Origin: Apostichopus japonicus
Taxonomy: Eukaryota; Echinodermata; Holothuroidea; Aspidochirotida; Stichopodidae
Direction of reading: 5' to 3'
DNA length: 60,000 nt
NCBI RefSeq assembly: GCF_037975245.1
Contig: NC_092581.1
Location: forward strand, 15,751,303-15,811,302
Shown here: positions 48,654-54,621 of the stretch, piece by piece
Layout of the letters: each line of letters opens with the position of its first letter
How positions within the stretch are numbered: position 1 is the stretch's first letter
Notes under the pieces: generated by a model
Told to the model about the DNA's origin: nothing
The model's database searches: none
The model's input: the letters and a program-made list of their open reading frames with translations, nothing else
Position numbers and translations under genes: made by a program

Positions 48654-48950
48654 TGACACAGCAGAATTCCTCATTGTATCATTACATGATCTTTCAGATC
48701 AAAATTGTGTTTGCAATACCAAGAGATTTGATTTGTAGTAATTACTGAAATGTCACGTTTTCAAACAGTTCGGAGTTTCCTGGCGGTGGCTCCGAATAAT
48801 ACTAAGAGTAAACTGAACCCGATACGATTCGCATAAAGATGTTCTTAAAACGAAAACTTACAAAGAATTGAGCGTGGTCGATTGAAGTGCAACGTCTACA
48901 AACTCCAGACTCCACCTCCCCGTTCTCGACGACTTCTTCTTCTCGTCCAT
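8647..48950 (-). CDS. DOP1: DOP1 (Dopey) membrane-traffic scaffold protein, complete, 28 coding exons
   Basis: This gene encodes the orthologue of DOP1A/DOP1B, a large peripheral membrane protein that partners MON2 in endosome-to-Golgi recycling; the vertebrate protein has also been linked to kinesin-1 recruitment, and yeast Dop1 to Mon2 and the flippase Neo1. The inferred product is 2633 residues. Family landmarks run in order: the N-terminal Dopey domain (residues about 70-570, with [20 protein letters not shown] and [20 protein letters not shown]); a Ser/acidic variable region (about 615-800); a central helical region; a long linker with an acidic run in exon 13; and the conserved C-terminal part ([48 protein letters not shown]). 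Exons 1-28 are listed separately. All junctions are GT-AG and in frame. An in-frame TAG at 48983-48981 precedes the start. Residues 1-64 extend beyond the usual vertebrate start, whose counterpart is Met65 (43785-43783). Confidence 0.96.
9776..9875 (-). CDS. DOP1: DOP1 exon 27
   Basis: It encodes residues 2504-2537 ([32 protein letters not shown]), matching human YRWAFIPEA and VVRLAKLLRKRAKK. Donor GTAAAC, phase 0. Confidence 0.94.
10418..10668 (-). CDS. DOP1: DOP1 exon 26
   Basis: It encodes residues 2421-2503 ([13 protein letters not shown], a Ser-rich linker, then [20 protein letters not shown] and SEDLPQFQ). The donor is GTAAGT after GT, phase 2; the alternative GTGTAA two bases earlier would break the frame. 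Confidence 0.94.
10992..11633. mobile_element. hAT-like MITE with GGGGGGCAC termini (intron 25)
   Basis: The element is 642 bp with perfect 14-bp inverted ends, CAAGGGCGGCGGAA, and an exact 8-bp target duplication, CCCTGACA, at 10984-10991 and 11634-11641. Just inside each end is a GGGGGGGCAC-type block. The 8-bp duplication and CA-G start fit hAT. No transposase frame is visible. Confidence 0.88.
11969..12052 (-). CDS. DOP1: DOP1 exon 25 (84 bp)
   Basis: It encodes residues 2393-2420 ([28 protein letters not shown]), matching human FLFFRVLLLRMSPQHLTSLW. The acceptor follows TGTCCTAG; donor GTAGGTG, phase 0. Confidence 0.93.
13039..13244 (-). CDS. DOP1: DOP1 exon 24
   Basis: It encodes residues 2324-2392 ([38 protein letters not shown]). 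Donor GTATGT, phase 0. Confidence 0.95.
13665..14136. repeat. 158-bp tandem repeat, three copies (intron 23)
   Basis: Three nearly identical units begin at about 13665, 13824 and 13982, with spacings of 159 and 158 bp. Units carry the words ACTTGTATCCTAATTAT and CTCTGTGCCAAGCTTTTCAC. Few mismatches between units indicate a recent expansion. Confidence 0.9.
14218..14279 (-). CDS. DOP1: DOP1 exon 23 (62 bp)
   Basis: This short exon encodes residues 2303-2323 ([20 protein letters not shown]), matching human WRAIMDNLMTHDKTTFRDLM. The acceptor follows CATTCACAG; the donor is GTGAGC, phase 1. Confidence 0.93.
14638..14787 (-). CDS. DOP1: DOP1 exon 22
   Basis: It encodes residues 2253-2302, with [20 protein letters not shown] and [15 protein letters not shown], nearly identical to vertebrate DOP1. 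The acceptor follows TATCACCTAG; the donor is GTGAGT, phase 2. Confidence 0.96.
14905..15715. repeat. Degenerate tandem array of AATAGGTCTATTGTCTTC units (intron 21)
   Basis: About ten diverged copies of CAATAGGTCTATTGTCTTCA followed by ATATTGGTGACAA-like sequence are spread over 800 bp with irregular spacing of roughly 60-110 bp. Each unit core is an imperfect palindrome (CAATAG..CTATTG). I see no coding signal. Confidence 0.75.
15886..15995 (-). CDS. DOP1: DOP1 exon 21
   Basis: It encodes residues 2217-2252 ([20 protein letters not shown], then VTPYLRNH), matching human DMVFYSDEKERVIPLL. Donor GTTTGT, a weak site, phase 2. Confidence 0.92.
16783..16910 (-). CDS. DOP1: DOP1 exon 20
   Basis: It encodes residues 2174-2216, a Ser/Pro/Asp linker followed by [11 protein letters not shown]. 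The acceptor follows TTTTAATTTTTAG; donor GTAACT; phase 0. Too short to be seen without its neighbours. Confidence 0.9.
17544..17740 (-). CDS. DOP1: DOP1 exon 19
   Basis: It encodes residues 2108-2173. It contains the most recognisable block of the family, [20 protein letters not shown] followed by [14 protein letters not shown]. The acceptor follows GTCCCACCACAG; the donor is GTAAGT, phase 1. Confidence 0.97.
18015..18175 (-). CDS. DOP1: DOP1 exon 18
   Basis: It encodes residues 2055-2107 ([33 protein letters not shown]). Donor GTAAGTT, phase 2. Confidence 0.94.
18786..18920 (-). CDS. DOP1: DOP1 exon 17
   Basis: It encodes residues 2010-2054 ([33 protein letters not shown]). The acceptor follows ATTTTTTATCTTAG; the donor is GTACG; phase 0. 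Confidence 0.93.
19316..19981. repeat. Minisatellite, about 12 copies of a 50-60 bp unit (intron 16)
   Basis: The unit contains GACAATGTCTTGAAATAGAA and AGATAAATACAAAGGGACAA, followed by AGGAGAGGGGTGG. Twelve GTCTTG landmarks occur. Units differ by internal duplications of GGACAA. The two long minus-strand open frames here (268 and 217 codons) are produced by the repeat. Confidence 0.92.
20009..20134 (-). CDS. DOP1: DOP1 exon 16
   Basis: It encodes residues 1968-2009 ([31 protein letters not shown]). Phase 0. Its intron toward exon 17 carries the 55-bp minisatellite. Confidence 0.93.
20448..20639 (-). CDS. DOP1: DOP1 exon 15
   Basis: It encodes residues 1904-1967 ([20 protein letters not shown], then a charged segment). 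Phase 0 at both ends; donor GTAAAAT. Equivalent to the human segment around HMIMSSVTLLWSILHQ. Confidence 0.93.
21188..21404 (-). CDS. DOP1: DOP1 exon 14
   Basis: It encodes residues 1831-1903 ([27 protein letters not shown], then a Gly/Ser linker and [11 protein letters not shown]). Phase 0 donor GTAATTC. A decayed copy lies just upstream at 21463-21567. Confidence 0.94.
21463..21567 (-). pseudogene. Decayed duplicate of DOP1 exon 14
   Basis: Read on the minus strand, this segment of intron 13 matches exon 14 in order: an ACAACATCCC word for ACAACATACC, CCATGATGTGCCTATGTTAAA for CCATGTGGTGTCCATGTTAAA (shown approximately), and CTTGAGAGCACCA for CTCGAGAGCACCA. Small indels and an early stop break the frame. 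A fainter third trace lies near 21615-21670. It is probably a non-functional tandem exon duplication. Confidence 0.7.
21960..24086 (-). CDS. DOP1: DOP1 exon 13 (large central exon)
   Basis: It encodes residues 1122-1830 in 2127 bp without interruption. It starts [15 protein letters not shown] and [17 protein letters not shown], then has a Lys/Glu-rich coiled segment, a long Ser-rich linker, an acidic run ([13 protein letters not shown]), and a conserved C-terminal half ([69 protein letters not shown]). The acceptor follows TTTTCATAG; the donor is GTAAGTG. Several plus-strand frames over it are shadows. Confidence 0.97.
24740..24843 (-). CDS. DOP1: DOP1 exon 12
   Basis: It encodes residues 1088-1121 ([15 protein letters not shown] to VRTFD), matching human AHAKFAVLWHLTRD. 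The acceptor follows CTTCTCCTAG; the donor is GTAATG, phase 2. Confidence 0.92.
25148..25352. repeat. 24-bp tandem repeat, eight copies (intron 11)
   Basis: Units of the form GTGTATACTTGAAATCAGGC plus ATGA repeat head-to-tail with no spacers; the middle copies are identical. The short plus-strand open frame here comes from the repeat, because 24 is a multiple of three. Confidence 0.92.
25639..25791 (-). CDS. DOP1: DOP1 exon 11
   Basis: It encodes residues 1037-1087 ([40 protein letters not shown]), a strongly conserved helical repeat. Phase 0 at both ends; donor GTACAG. Confidence 0.95.
26212..26486 (-). CDS. DOP1: DOP1 exon 10
   Basis: It encodes residues 945-1036: [20 protein letters not shown], then [17 protein letters not shown] and a Ser/Pro/Asn linker, closing with STFFQ. 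Phase 0 donor GTGAGT. Confidence 0.94.
26842..27070 (+). mobile_element. tRNA-derived SINE, copy 1 (intron 9)
   Basis: The head contains an A box (TTAGCTCAGTGGTTAACGC at 26849-26867) and a degenerate B box near 26893. A body shared with 58574-58800 follows (ATGTATGTCGTCCAGTTACA and TTTGATAAGCCAATGAGGCT), ending AGGAGGATCTAAAATA and a CATA tail. It is antisense to DOP1 and sits about 11 bp from the exon 9 donor. Confidence 0.85.
27090..27236 (-). CDS. DOP1: DOP1 exon 9
   Basis: It encodes residues 896-944 ([20 protein letters not shown]), matching the human ACQLFLECSSFPVYI segment. The acceptor follows TTTTTCTTTCAG; the donor is GTATTATTA. A tRNA-derived SINE starts about 11 bp beyond the donor. 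Confidence 0.92.
27425..28093 (-). CDS. DOP1: DOP1 exon 8
   Basis: It encodes residues 673-895. The first two thirds are Ser-, Glu- and Asp-rich (likely disordered and phosphorylatable). The last third, from [20 protein letters not shown] on, matches the conserved central helical start. The acceptor follows CCCCCCAG; the donor is GTAAGTTTC. The reading frame is open across all 669 bp. Confidence 0.92.
28205..28620. repeat. Diverged ~130-bp tandem repeat with GAGGTCAAAGGT cores (intron 7)
   Basis: Four diverged units each contain a GTGAGGTCAAAGGTTACGTG-like block, near 28215, 28349, 28475 and 28585. The core resembles a DR1 nuclear-receptor site (AGGTCAAAGGTCA). Confidence 0.65.
29119..29293 (-). 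CDS. DOP1: DOP1 exon 7
   Basis: It encodes residues 615-672, starting [12 protein letters not shown] and running into an acidic, variable segment. The donor is GTGTGTGTG, in a CA repeat on the plus strand, and ends in phase 1. The acceptor region (CCACCATCTAG) is repeated twice more just upstream, in a 64-bp tandem array at 29270-29450. Confidence 0.88.
29270..29450. repeat. 64-bp tandem repeat spanning the exon 7 acceptor
   Basis: Three copies of TAGCACCATGGATGGTTGTA plus CCTAGATGGTGGAAT start near 29271, 29335 and 29399. The first copy overlaps the start of exon 7. Each copy carries the same acceptor, CCACCATCTAG on the minus strand, so there are two extra acceptor sites at 29357 and 29421. 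Confidence 0.88.
29597..29998. repeat. Direct repeats flanking a GGCCCAAA-rich segment (intron 6)
   Basis: About 55 bp at 29605-29660 (AGCTATTAATCAACAACTGT, then TTTCAAGTTTGGATACAAT) recur at about 29938-29990 with few changes. Between them lies a low-complexity segment full of GGGCCCAAA, GGCTC and CCAAA words. The origin is unknown; unequal exchange or an old element is possible. Confidence 0.55.
30767..30907 (-). CDS. DOP1: DOP1 exon 6
   Basis: It encodes residues 568-614 ([20 protein letters not shown] onward), equivalent to the human segment after DIVSLE. Phase 0 at both ends; donor GTAAAG. Confidence 0.94.
31222..31303 (+). repeat. G-rich quadruplex-prone tract (intron 5)
   Basis: The plus strand has at least nine runs of four or more G within about 80 bp, in GGGGGAGTG, GGGGTGGGGAGT and similar words. 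It is on the DOP1 template strand. Confidence 0.65.
31551..32378 (-). CDS. DOP1: DOP1 exon 5
   Basis: It encodes residues 292-567, the second half of the Dopey N-terminal domain: [56 protein letters not shown] and the closing [13 protein letters not shown]. It is 828 bp, phase 0 at both ends, with donor GTAAGATTCC. Confidence 0.97.
33871..34060 (-). CDS. DOP1: DOP1 exon 4
   Basis: It encodes residues 228-291 of the Dopey domain ([26 protein letters not shown]). The acceptor follows CATCTTCCAG; the donor is GTAAGT, phase 0. The alternative frames over this exon are shadows. Confidence 0.95.
35392..35945. repeat. ~145-bp tandem repeat, four copies (intron 3)
   Basis: Units start near 35392, 35541, 35677 and 35821. 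Each contains CAAAAACATTAGGGTCTT-like, AGTATGAGAAGTATCCA-like and TGACCTTTGACCTCCACC-like blocks; the last is a DR1-type nuclear receptor motif. Two further units of the same family lie at 54185-54475. Confidence 0.8.
36658..36998. mobile_element. TTAA-type MITE, copy 2 (intact, long inverted repeats)
   Basis: It is 341 bp, flanked by TTAA at 36654-36657 and 36999-37002. The ends form about 75-bp imperfect inverted repeats, including TATAGCACGCTAT and GATTACGTAATCGACCT with their complements. The long hairpin and lack of coding mark it as a MITE. It ends only about 30 bp from DOP1 exon 3. Confidence 0.88.
37030..37382 (-). CDS. DOP1: DOP1 exon 3
   Basis: It encodes residues 111-227 of the Dopey N-terminal domain, including the highly conserved block from [15 protein letters not shown] through [20 protein letters not shown] to [13 protein letters not shown]. 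It ends in phase 2. The donor is GTAATAAC. Confidence 0.97.
37433..37466. mobile_element. 34-bp element consisting only of inverted ends, with 8-bp target duplication
   Basis: The perfect stem CAGGGAGCTGCTAC (37433-37446) pairs with GTAGCAGCTCCCTG (37454-37467), separated by seven bases. The direct repeat GATAATAC flanks it exactly at 37425-37432 and 37467-37474. The CAGGG start and 8-bp duplication are hAT-like. It could be an extreme deletion derivative. Confidence 0.65.
38848..39112. repeat. Dispersed repeat R1, copy 1 (intron 2)
   Basis: About 265 bp nearly identical to 48031-48310 in the same orientation. It runs from AGAAAATACACAC through GGACACCTCAGGTCCAGC to GGCGAGTCTTCAATGCCTTT. Both copies start and stop at the same points, so this is a discrete element, but I see no inverted ends and cannot name the family. 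Confidence 0.8.
39248..39901 (+). pseudogene. 3' fragment of a non-LTR retrotransposon reverse transcriptase
   Basis: The frame contains the C-terminal part of a jockey/CR1-group LINE polymerase: [32 protein letters not shown], then [20 protein letters not shown]. It continues after frame breaks near 39680 and 39695 as [20 protein letters not shown]. The rest of the polymerase and the endonuclease are absent. The 3' end is a CTAAA repeat tail (about 39880-39901). It is 5'-truncated, disabled, and antisense to DOP1. Confidence 0.85.
40123..42699. mobile_element. 2.6-kb DNA element with GTCACGTAAGTCACA repeats (intron 2)
   Basis: The ends are 12-bp inverted repeats, GGGCCATTCCAC, flanked by TTTA at 40119-40122 and 42700-42703, a possible 4-bp target duplication. 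Eight copies of GTCACGTAAGTCAC(A/G) cluster toward both ends: 40135, 40315, 40503, 40525, 42121, 42144 (inverted), 42159 and 42326. Such subterminal repeats are typical transposase-binding sites. No long open frame lies inside, so it is non-autonomous. The superfamily is unknown. Confidence 0.7.
42144..42173. repeat. Perfect 30-bp palindrome inside the 2.6-kb element
   Basis: TGTGACTTACGTGAC is followed without spacer by its exact complement GTCACGTAAGTCACA. The centre is TGACGTCA, a consensus CRE/ATF site. A third direct copy starts 23 bp before it at 42121. Confidence 0.9.
43310..43621. mobile_element. hAT-like MITE, 312 bp (intron 2, beside exon 2)
   Basis: The ends are perfect 14-bp inverted repeats, CAGGGATGTGCTCA, flanked by TGTATG at 43304-43309 and 43622-43627 (a shortened or 6-bp duplication). 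The CAGGG start is hAT-like. It ends about 20 bp from the exon 2 donor. Confidence 0.82.
43648..43888 (-). CDS. DOP1: DOP1 exon 2
   Basis: It encodes residues 30-110. The first 35 residues continue the N-terminal extension; Met65 then starts the segment that matches the usual DOP1 N terminus, ending [19 protein letters not shown]. The acceptor follows TTCCCGTAG; the donor is GTAAAC and ends in phase 0. A hAT-like MITE ends about 20 bp past the donor. Confidence 0.93.
45850..45975. repeat. ~28-bp tandem repeat, about five copies (intron 1)
   Basis: Units read ACTGGATAATATACATAGTG followed by TTAAGTAGT, with small length changes. Confidence 0.85.
48031..48310. repeat. Dispersed repeat R1, copy 2 (intron 1)
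   Basis: About 280 bp, the same orientation and ends as 38848-39112, with a few short insertions (for example ACTGTACAT near 48098). Confidence 0.8.
48393..48614. mobile_element. TTAA-type MITE, copy 3 (right end lost)
   Basis: It matches 3324-3540, including GAGAACAATTTGGAGAGTAA and CCTCCAGGAAAGTACTTTTT. The right inverted end is replaced by an AT microsatellite. Confidence 0.75.
48615..48651. repeat. (AT)n microsatellite
   Basis: About 18 AT units without interruption, about 200 bp from DOP1 exon 1. Confidence 0.95.
48862..48950 (-). CDS. DOP1: DOP1 exon 1 (start exon)
   Basis: It encodes residues 1-29 and two bases of codon 30, beginning [13 protein letters not shown], basic and Ser-rich. 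The donor is GTAAGT at 48861-48856. An in-frame stop lies ten codons upstream. This segment has no counterpart that I know in vertebrate DOP1, so its support is the frame match to exon 2 and the strong donor. Confidence 0.75.
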
Positions 48951-48999
48951 GCTACTTTCGACTTGCTTCAAGTTGCTGCACTAATACTGTAGCTCTGTC

Positions 49000-51900
49000 A
49001 CTGTATTGCATGATATTCCATGAAATTGTATGGTAATTATGCTAATAAGGAATCTCACCTATTACTGCATCTCTCTCTCTCTCTCTATACTGATTGTCGG
49101 ATTACCTTTACTGCATAACTTCATGCGACGTCTCTGTTCTTCAAACGGATAAATGAAAACGATGTCTGGCGCTTTTTAAAAACACAGATCTACCATGATG
49201 ATGTTTAATTTATTAAGTGAAAATCTCTTCCCTGAGTCATATATTGCTTTATTCCATGTATCATCGCTGAGCAATTGCTTCAACGTCCCATGGTAACTGA
49301 TTATATATTACCATGGCAACTTGGTATAGTTATTAAGTACTTTATGTATACTCCCTTACTGTCGATGGAAGGAACACTGATAACATTTTGTCACGGCTGT
49401 ATTTAGTTTGCGATAAATGTTCCAGACTCGAGAAGAATGCCGTATCCGGGAACTTTGATCCGAAATTAACAGCATTCGTTACAACAAATTGGCTGTTTGT
49501 GGAAAAAGGGGAATAACTCGATCAAGTCAAGAGAGTAGCACTTTCTACTTGACTCTAAAATAATAAAAATCAGGGGTGAAGGTAGGTTACACAACCAGGA
49601 TGAACTACTAGTACTATAAAATGATATGTACAACACAATAGAGGAACAGACCTTTAATATACTAATAACAGCAAATATAAAGATGTAATGTACTGCAGCA
49701 TATGGTAGTACTGTTACTGTACAGATATCAACAAACTGACACGGAACAATTTCCACGGTCTGTACGTTGAATCATTTTACCCGAGAAAACCTTTCTCAAC
49801 ATTTTCTTTCTTACAATAAACATGACAGAGCTGTATATATATAAATGCCTAGGAAGCTTCCTGAATTTGGTGATGGGACTATGTATCATGTTCAAGACTA
49901 TCAATATAAAAATGTCGCTATATAATATCAAAAATATTGCTCCAGATGGTAAAAAGTAAAAAAAATCCGATACAGTTTTTCCAAGAAGATCCAGATGAAT
50001 TTTCACAATCGGTATCAGACACACAGACATTCACTCAGTGTTGATTCCAATGCCCACCTACTGTACAAGTAGTAATACACTTTATCACATGGAATAGTTT
50101 ATCTGGTATATACAGTATATGTATACCTTTAGTAAACAGAATTGTAAAAATTACTACACAAGTGCAAAGTTCAATAATAGGCTTTGTAACAATGAACCTT
50201 GGATATCTTTTCTTTCTTTATTATGAAAATGATGAAATGATTAAATTCCAGAAAACTGCACAGAAGGTAAACAAAATTGAACCACTAAATTATTTCCCTG
50301 CACTTCAACAGTACTGCCATACACACGTCCTCCAAATTCATGCAAAAAGCGCTCGAGGTGAGTACAGTAGTTGCCTCTTGCCAAGAAAAATGCTATCTAT
50401 CAGGGGTCAAAAATTGGTTTTGAAGAAAACAGGAAATGAAATGTGAAAACAGAGTAGCCAAAAGTGAAGACAGAGATTTGAAGACAAAAAGGAGAACTTT
50501 GCATATATGTGTAGTCAACAACGGGACTGAAGGTCAAAGGTCGTCACTATCCGCTCCAAATTTTTTAACTGCTGATCTAGATGATTTAATTTTGCAAGAG
50601 TTACAGTAAGTGTAGGTTCTAGATGATTTCCAAGAATGTTTATTCGTCAAAATTGGAACAAAGAGGTACAAAAACCACTTCCATCAAGGATCCTACCAAG
50701 GAACACTTTCACACCCTCAAGAATCAATACGAAGAAATCGTGACAATGCCAGTGTTCTACTAAACAATAACCAGTTTAAAGTTACAAGCTCATAAAATAG
50801 GTACTGGTTAATAAGCTACATAGATGGGAAAGCACAGCAGCATATCAAATCAAGACAGGTATGAGAGGAGAGACAGTGAATAATGTATTCCAATTACAAA
50901 AAGTTTGCAAAGTACATGGAAAAATGGGAAAAAATAAAGTTAAGACTAAACAATATGTCACTATCACTCACTGCACTGACATTGATTTGTGCTGCATGGG
51001 CCACTGAAAGTCAACTTCCGGAAACATGTTTTTAAATTTTTTTTTTAATTCTCTCTTCACAAAACACGACCCCGGTGAAATGAAAGGAAAACCACCTTGA
51101 CTGCATCAATACATTTAGATGTTACCATGAATGCAGAAGAACATTAAATTATATCACTGCATGGGAACTGGCGACAAACAATTTAAACTCAGTGATCACA
51201 CACTTGCGAACTGAAAGTCCATTTCTGAAGAGATGTCATTCAATGATTTTAAGCCAAGTATTGCTTGCTCTTTTCCTCGTCTAAAAGCAAAATAAAATAA
51301 CTTGATTTTGTTCCAAGTCCCTGCTAAATTTTGATCCCAGTTCTAAATGAAGGTACCATAAATATGATGCTAATAACACACATTATAAGACAATGGAAAG
51401 TTCTAATTCTTCAGGCACCAAGCAACATGTCCACCAGAGTGAGAGAGAGAAAAACAGAATGGAAAGTCTTATGTAATTCACAGTAACTGAAATACCTAAC
51501 CGAATGATAAATAAGTGCAAATTCGGAAAACTAAGGACTGGAAGGATATCCTTATTGTTCCAAAATGTTTACAATTTGGGTCAACGAGCTGAAGATGACG
51601 ATCCACCATGTGCAGCAAATACTATTAGTTAAACCATGTAACTGTTTTACATTTCGTAAGGGGACACAACACTGGATTTCTTACCAGTATATTGCATATA
51701 AATGAAGCCTAGTCTTGACATATTAGCTGGGAAAAGACACCACAAGCCCAACGTGTTTACATTTGTTGATCAAAAGCTTATTAACGAAGACGCAATGAGG
51801 TCAACATGTACAGTGTGGTGTTTGCTAACCGCCTTGTAATTGTGGCTGTTTTAATTTCTTAAAATAGACTTTAACTACCAATAAAATACTGTAAGTAGCT

Positions 51901-54184
51901 CCATAAAATCTATTGACCTATGAAAACCAATCCATCAATGGCTTACTAAAGTGTTGTTATGTGCATGACACATTAATAATCCAGACCTATAATGCTGCAT
52001 TTTGCTAGATGGTTGTAACGAAGGATGATTTTTGGGCACAAAACTTTTTTTCTTTTTTTTTCGATATTTCGTAGACTGTCAAAAAAATTGCTATCAGTCT
52101 GGATTACAAATTTCTAGATGACTTACAAATTATTGAGATATAACAATTAAAGTGGCTGAACTACTAAGTCTAACACAAAGGTCATTAGGTCAGTTCCTCA
52201 GATTCAATTCTTTAGGAAAATGTGCGACTATTAATGCCTATGTTCCTTCCTGGTGGGTTAATTTTGGTGGAGAAAAGGTATCAGATTTAAGGATACTAAA
52301 AATTGCTAAAAAATTACTACAGGGCATAGTAAAGAATGCTTAAAGAAAAATACCTAAAAGCATATTAAAAATTTGCAAACGTTTCCAAAAGTAAGTTTCC
52401 TGGAGTTTATGATTCTGTTACATTTTCACAAACATTCAGGCATTCTAAGATATATAGAAAATTAAATGTCTCACTGTGCATGGCAACTTTTCTAGTGGCA
52501 GTTAAAAATGCTTCTTGAAATTTGATCATTTGGGTACAAACATTGACTTCCACAATATATATGGCACTAGTTAAGTGTATATAATCCTTGTAAATAAATC
52601 CTTAATTTATTGCATACTTGCAAAGGATCATGAACTGAGAAAACAACATTGCTACTACTGCTTAACAGCTGCTTAGATAGTTTGAGCAGTTGCTAACATA
52701 TAGCTTACTGTTTAATAAACATGGCAAAAACAACTTGGTAGAATTCCAGTTGCCACAGGCGGCTCACAAATGATCAATTCAAACGATGGATATTTCTTCT
52801 GCTTGATCCAACACACAGAATAAACAGCAAACACATGGGTACTAATAACATAACCTGAGCTACAGGTGCAACCTTCCTCGCATAACACTGCACAAGTGTT
52901 AAAACAGATTACTGACAAATCTTTGTAAATAGTACACAACTGTTGCCGCAGCAAACTCTAAGAATAATGAACTATCCAAGCTCTGTCCATTTGTAATCTA
53001 GATATATGTATCGCAGGTCTCTCTCTCTCTTATAATAATAAAAAAAAAAATCAATTTCTGTACAATGAGAAGATTTAAGCGACTCTGTCTGGTAACCAGG
53101 AGCTTAATTATCTGCGAGACACATTCAAGTCACCTCCAATGCAATAATTGATCACATGTTGCAAAGTCACGAACTGATTGTTGAACAGTACTATAGTGGG
53201 TTTAGACTATATATATATAGCTTTCTATTGTACTGCAGTGGATATAGAGTCAAGGCCCTGTTACCACTCACCTAAAGACCATGTGCACTGAACCGAATCG
53301 ACCAGTCCTTTTTTTCTTTCAGGATAAACTGTACTTCACACAGTAAGGAATAGGCAATCCCCTATAGATAGATATTGTTATATACCTGTACTTGTCCAGT
53401 ACACCCACCAGCATAATGAATATTCATGAAGCTACTTTACAATGTTTGAGGATCTTCTACAAGGTACTCCAAAGCAGTGAACAAGATCTGTAACAAACAT
53501 CAATCAATTCCTTTTCAGTGGCGAGTGTTTTTGTCACAGACCACTGCACTATAAAACAATTTACACTGTACTTTATAGCAATATGCTGTACAGTGAAAAT
53601 TTGTAATGGGGCATTCCCTTCTTAAGTTGTCCCTATGGTAGCTGAGCACTGTGATACATCCAATGCACCTTGCTAGTATGACCTATTTTAAGCAGAAACA
53701 GAAAATAATGAGATCTATGGAAGCATTAAGACACCAACGAAAAGTTTATTTGAATGTGTCTGTTTACAATCACTTTAGAGGGACTGATGTTTACATTTTA
53801 GCAGGGTCTTCCTCTGAGGAGAATTGAAACCATAACAGAATAGGGACGCTTTTAAAATAACCAGATGGAGTGACAACCAGAGGAAAACCCCCTCACAGCA
53901 GTTACTTGCTTTTAAATACATTACATATGCTGCACAAGAGTAGTTTGCAAGCTAAACCCTGGCTGAAGTTCGCATTGCAGATGGAGAGCAGTATAAATCT
54001 AAACTGAGTCAGTGCTTGCATGTGTTTGATGACAGGGAATTTGAACATAATTCCACAACGATGAAAGAAAGACAGAGAGGCATTGTTTGTTGTTGGTAAT
54101 TTATTTTGCATGTTATCTCTAACAACAAAAGAGCTGAATTTGCATTTGTAATAGCTAACCTGATGAGATCCATTTGGTATTTTG
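49000..54184. other. No gene seen
   Basis: This is the region upstream of the DOP1 start. It is AT-rich, with a CT repeat at about 49070-49087 and many short frames that lack recognisable content. A DOP1 promoter or non-coding 5' exon may lie here, but I could not identify one. Confidence 0.35.
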
Positions 54185-54475
54185 ACATTTGGGCCTCTAC
54201 TGACCCCATATTACCTTTGACCTCAACACATAATAAAAGGGGTTCTTGTATTCACTATAAGAAAGACACATGGCAAATACAAGCTATGTGAGATAACCTA
54301 TCAGATTCGGATATCGTGTTTACAAGGTTTGTGCTGATAAGGCTTTACAGAGTGTGACCTCTGATGACACCAAATTACTTTTGACCGCCACCAAGAACAT
54401 TAGGGTTGTTGCACTCATTATAGGGAAGCCACATGTAAAATATTAGAGCCAATCTGGAGATATCCAGATATATAT
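54185..54475. repeat. Two diverged units of the 145-bp family
   Basis: Contains CTTTTGACCGCCACCAAGAA and CATTAGGGTTGTTGCACTCA, matching units at 35392-35945. Confidence 0.65.
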
Positions 54476-54477
54476 TG

Positions 54478-54621
54478 TTCACACAAAGACCCTCATACAA
54501 GAAAAAAATTTGCGGCAGGCTTTGCAGACTAATTGGTAAAAAGAGGACGCAGGTCGATTACGTAATCTCAAGAAACTTTCCCATGATAGCGTGCTATAGT
54601 TGGGGTCTATACAGCAGACCT
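54478..54621. mobile_element. TTAA-type MITE, copy 4 (right half)
   Basis: It matches 36841-36998 (TTCACACAAAGACCCTCA to ACAGCAGACCT), including GATAGCGTGCTATAGTTGGG. The left half is missing, and the right flank is GTAA rather than TTAA. Confidence 0.8.
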
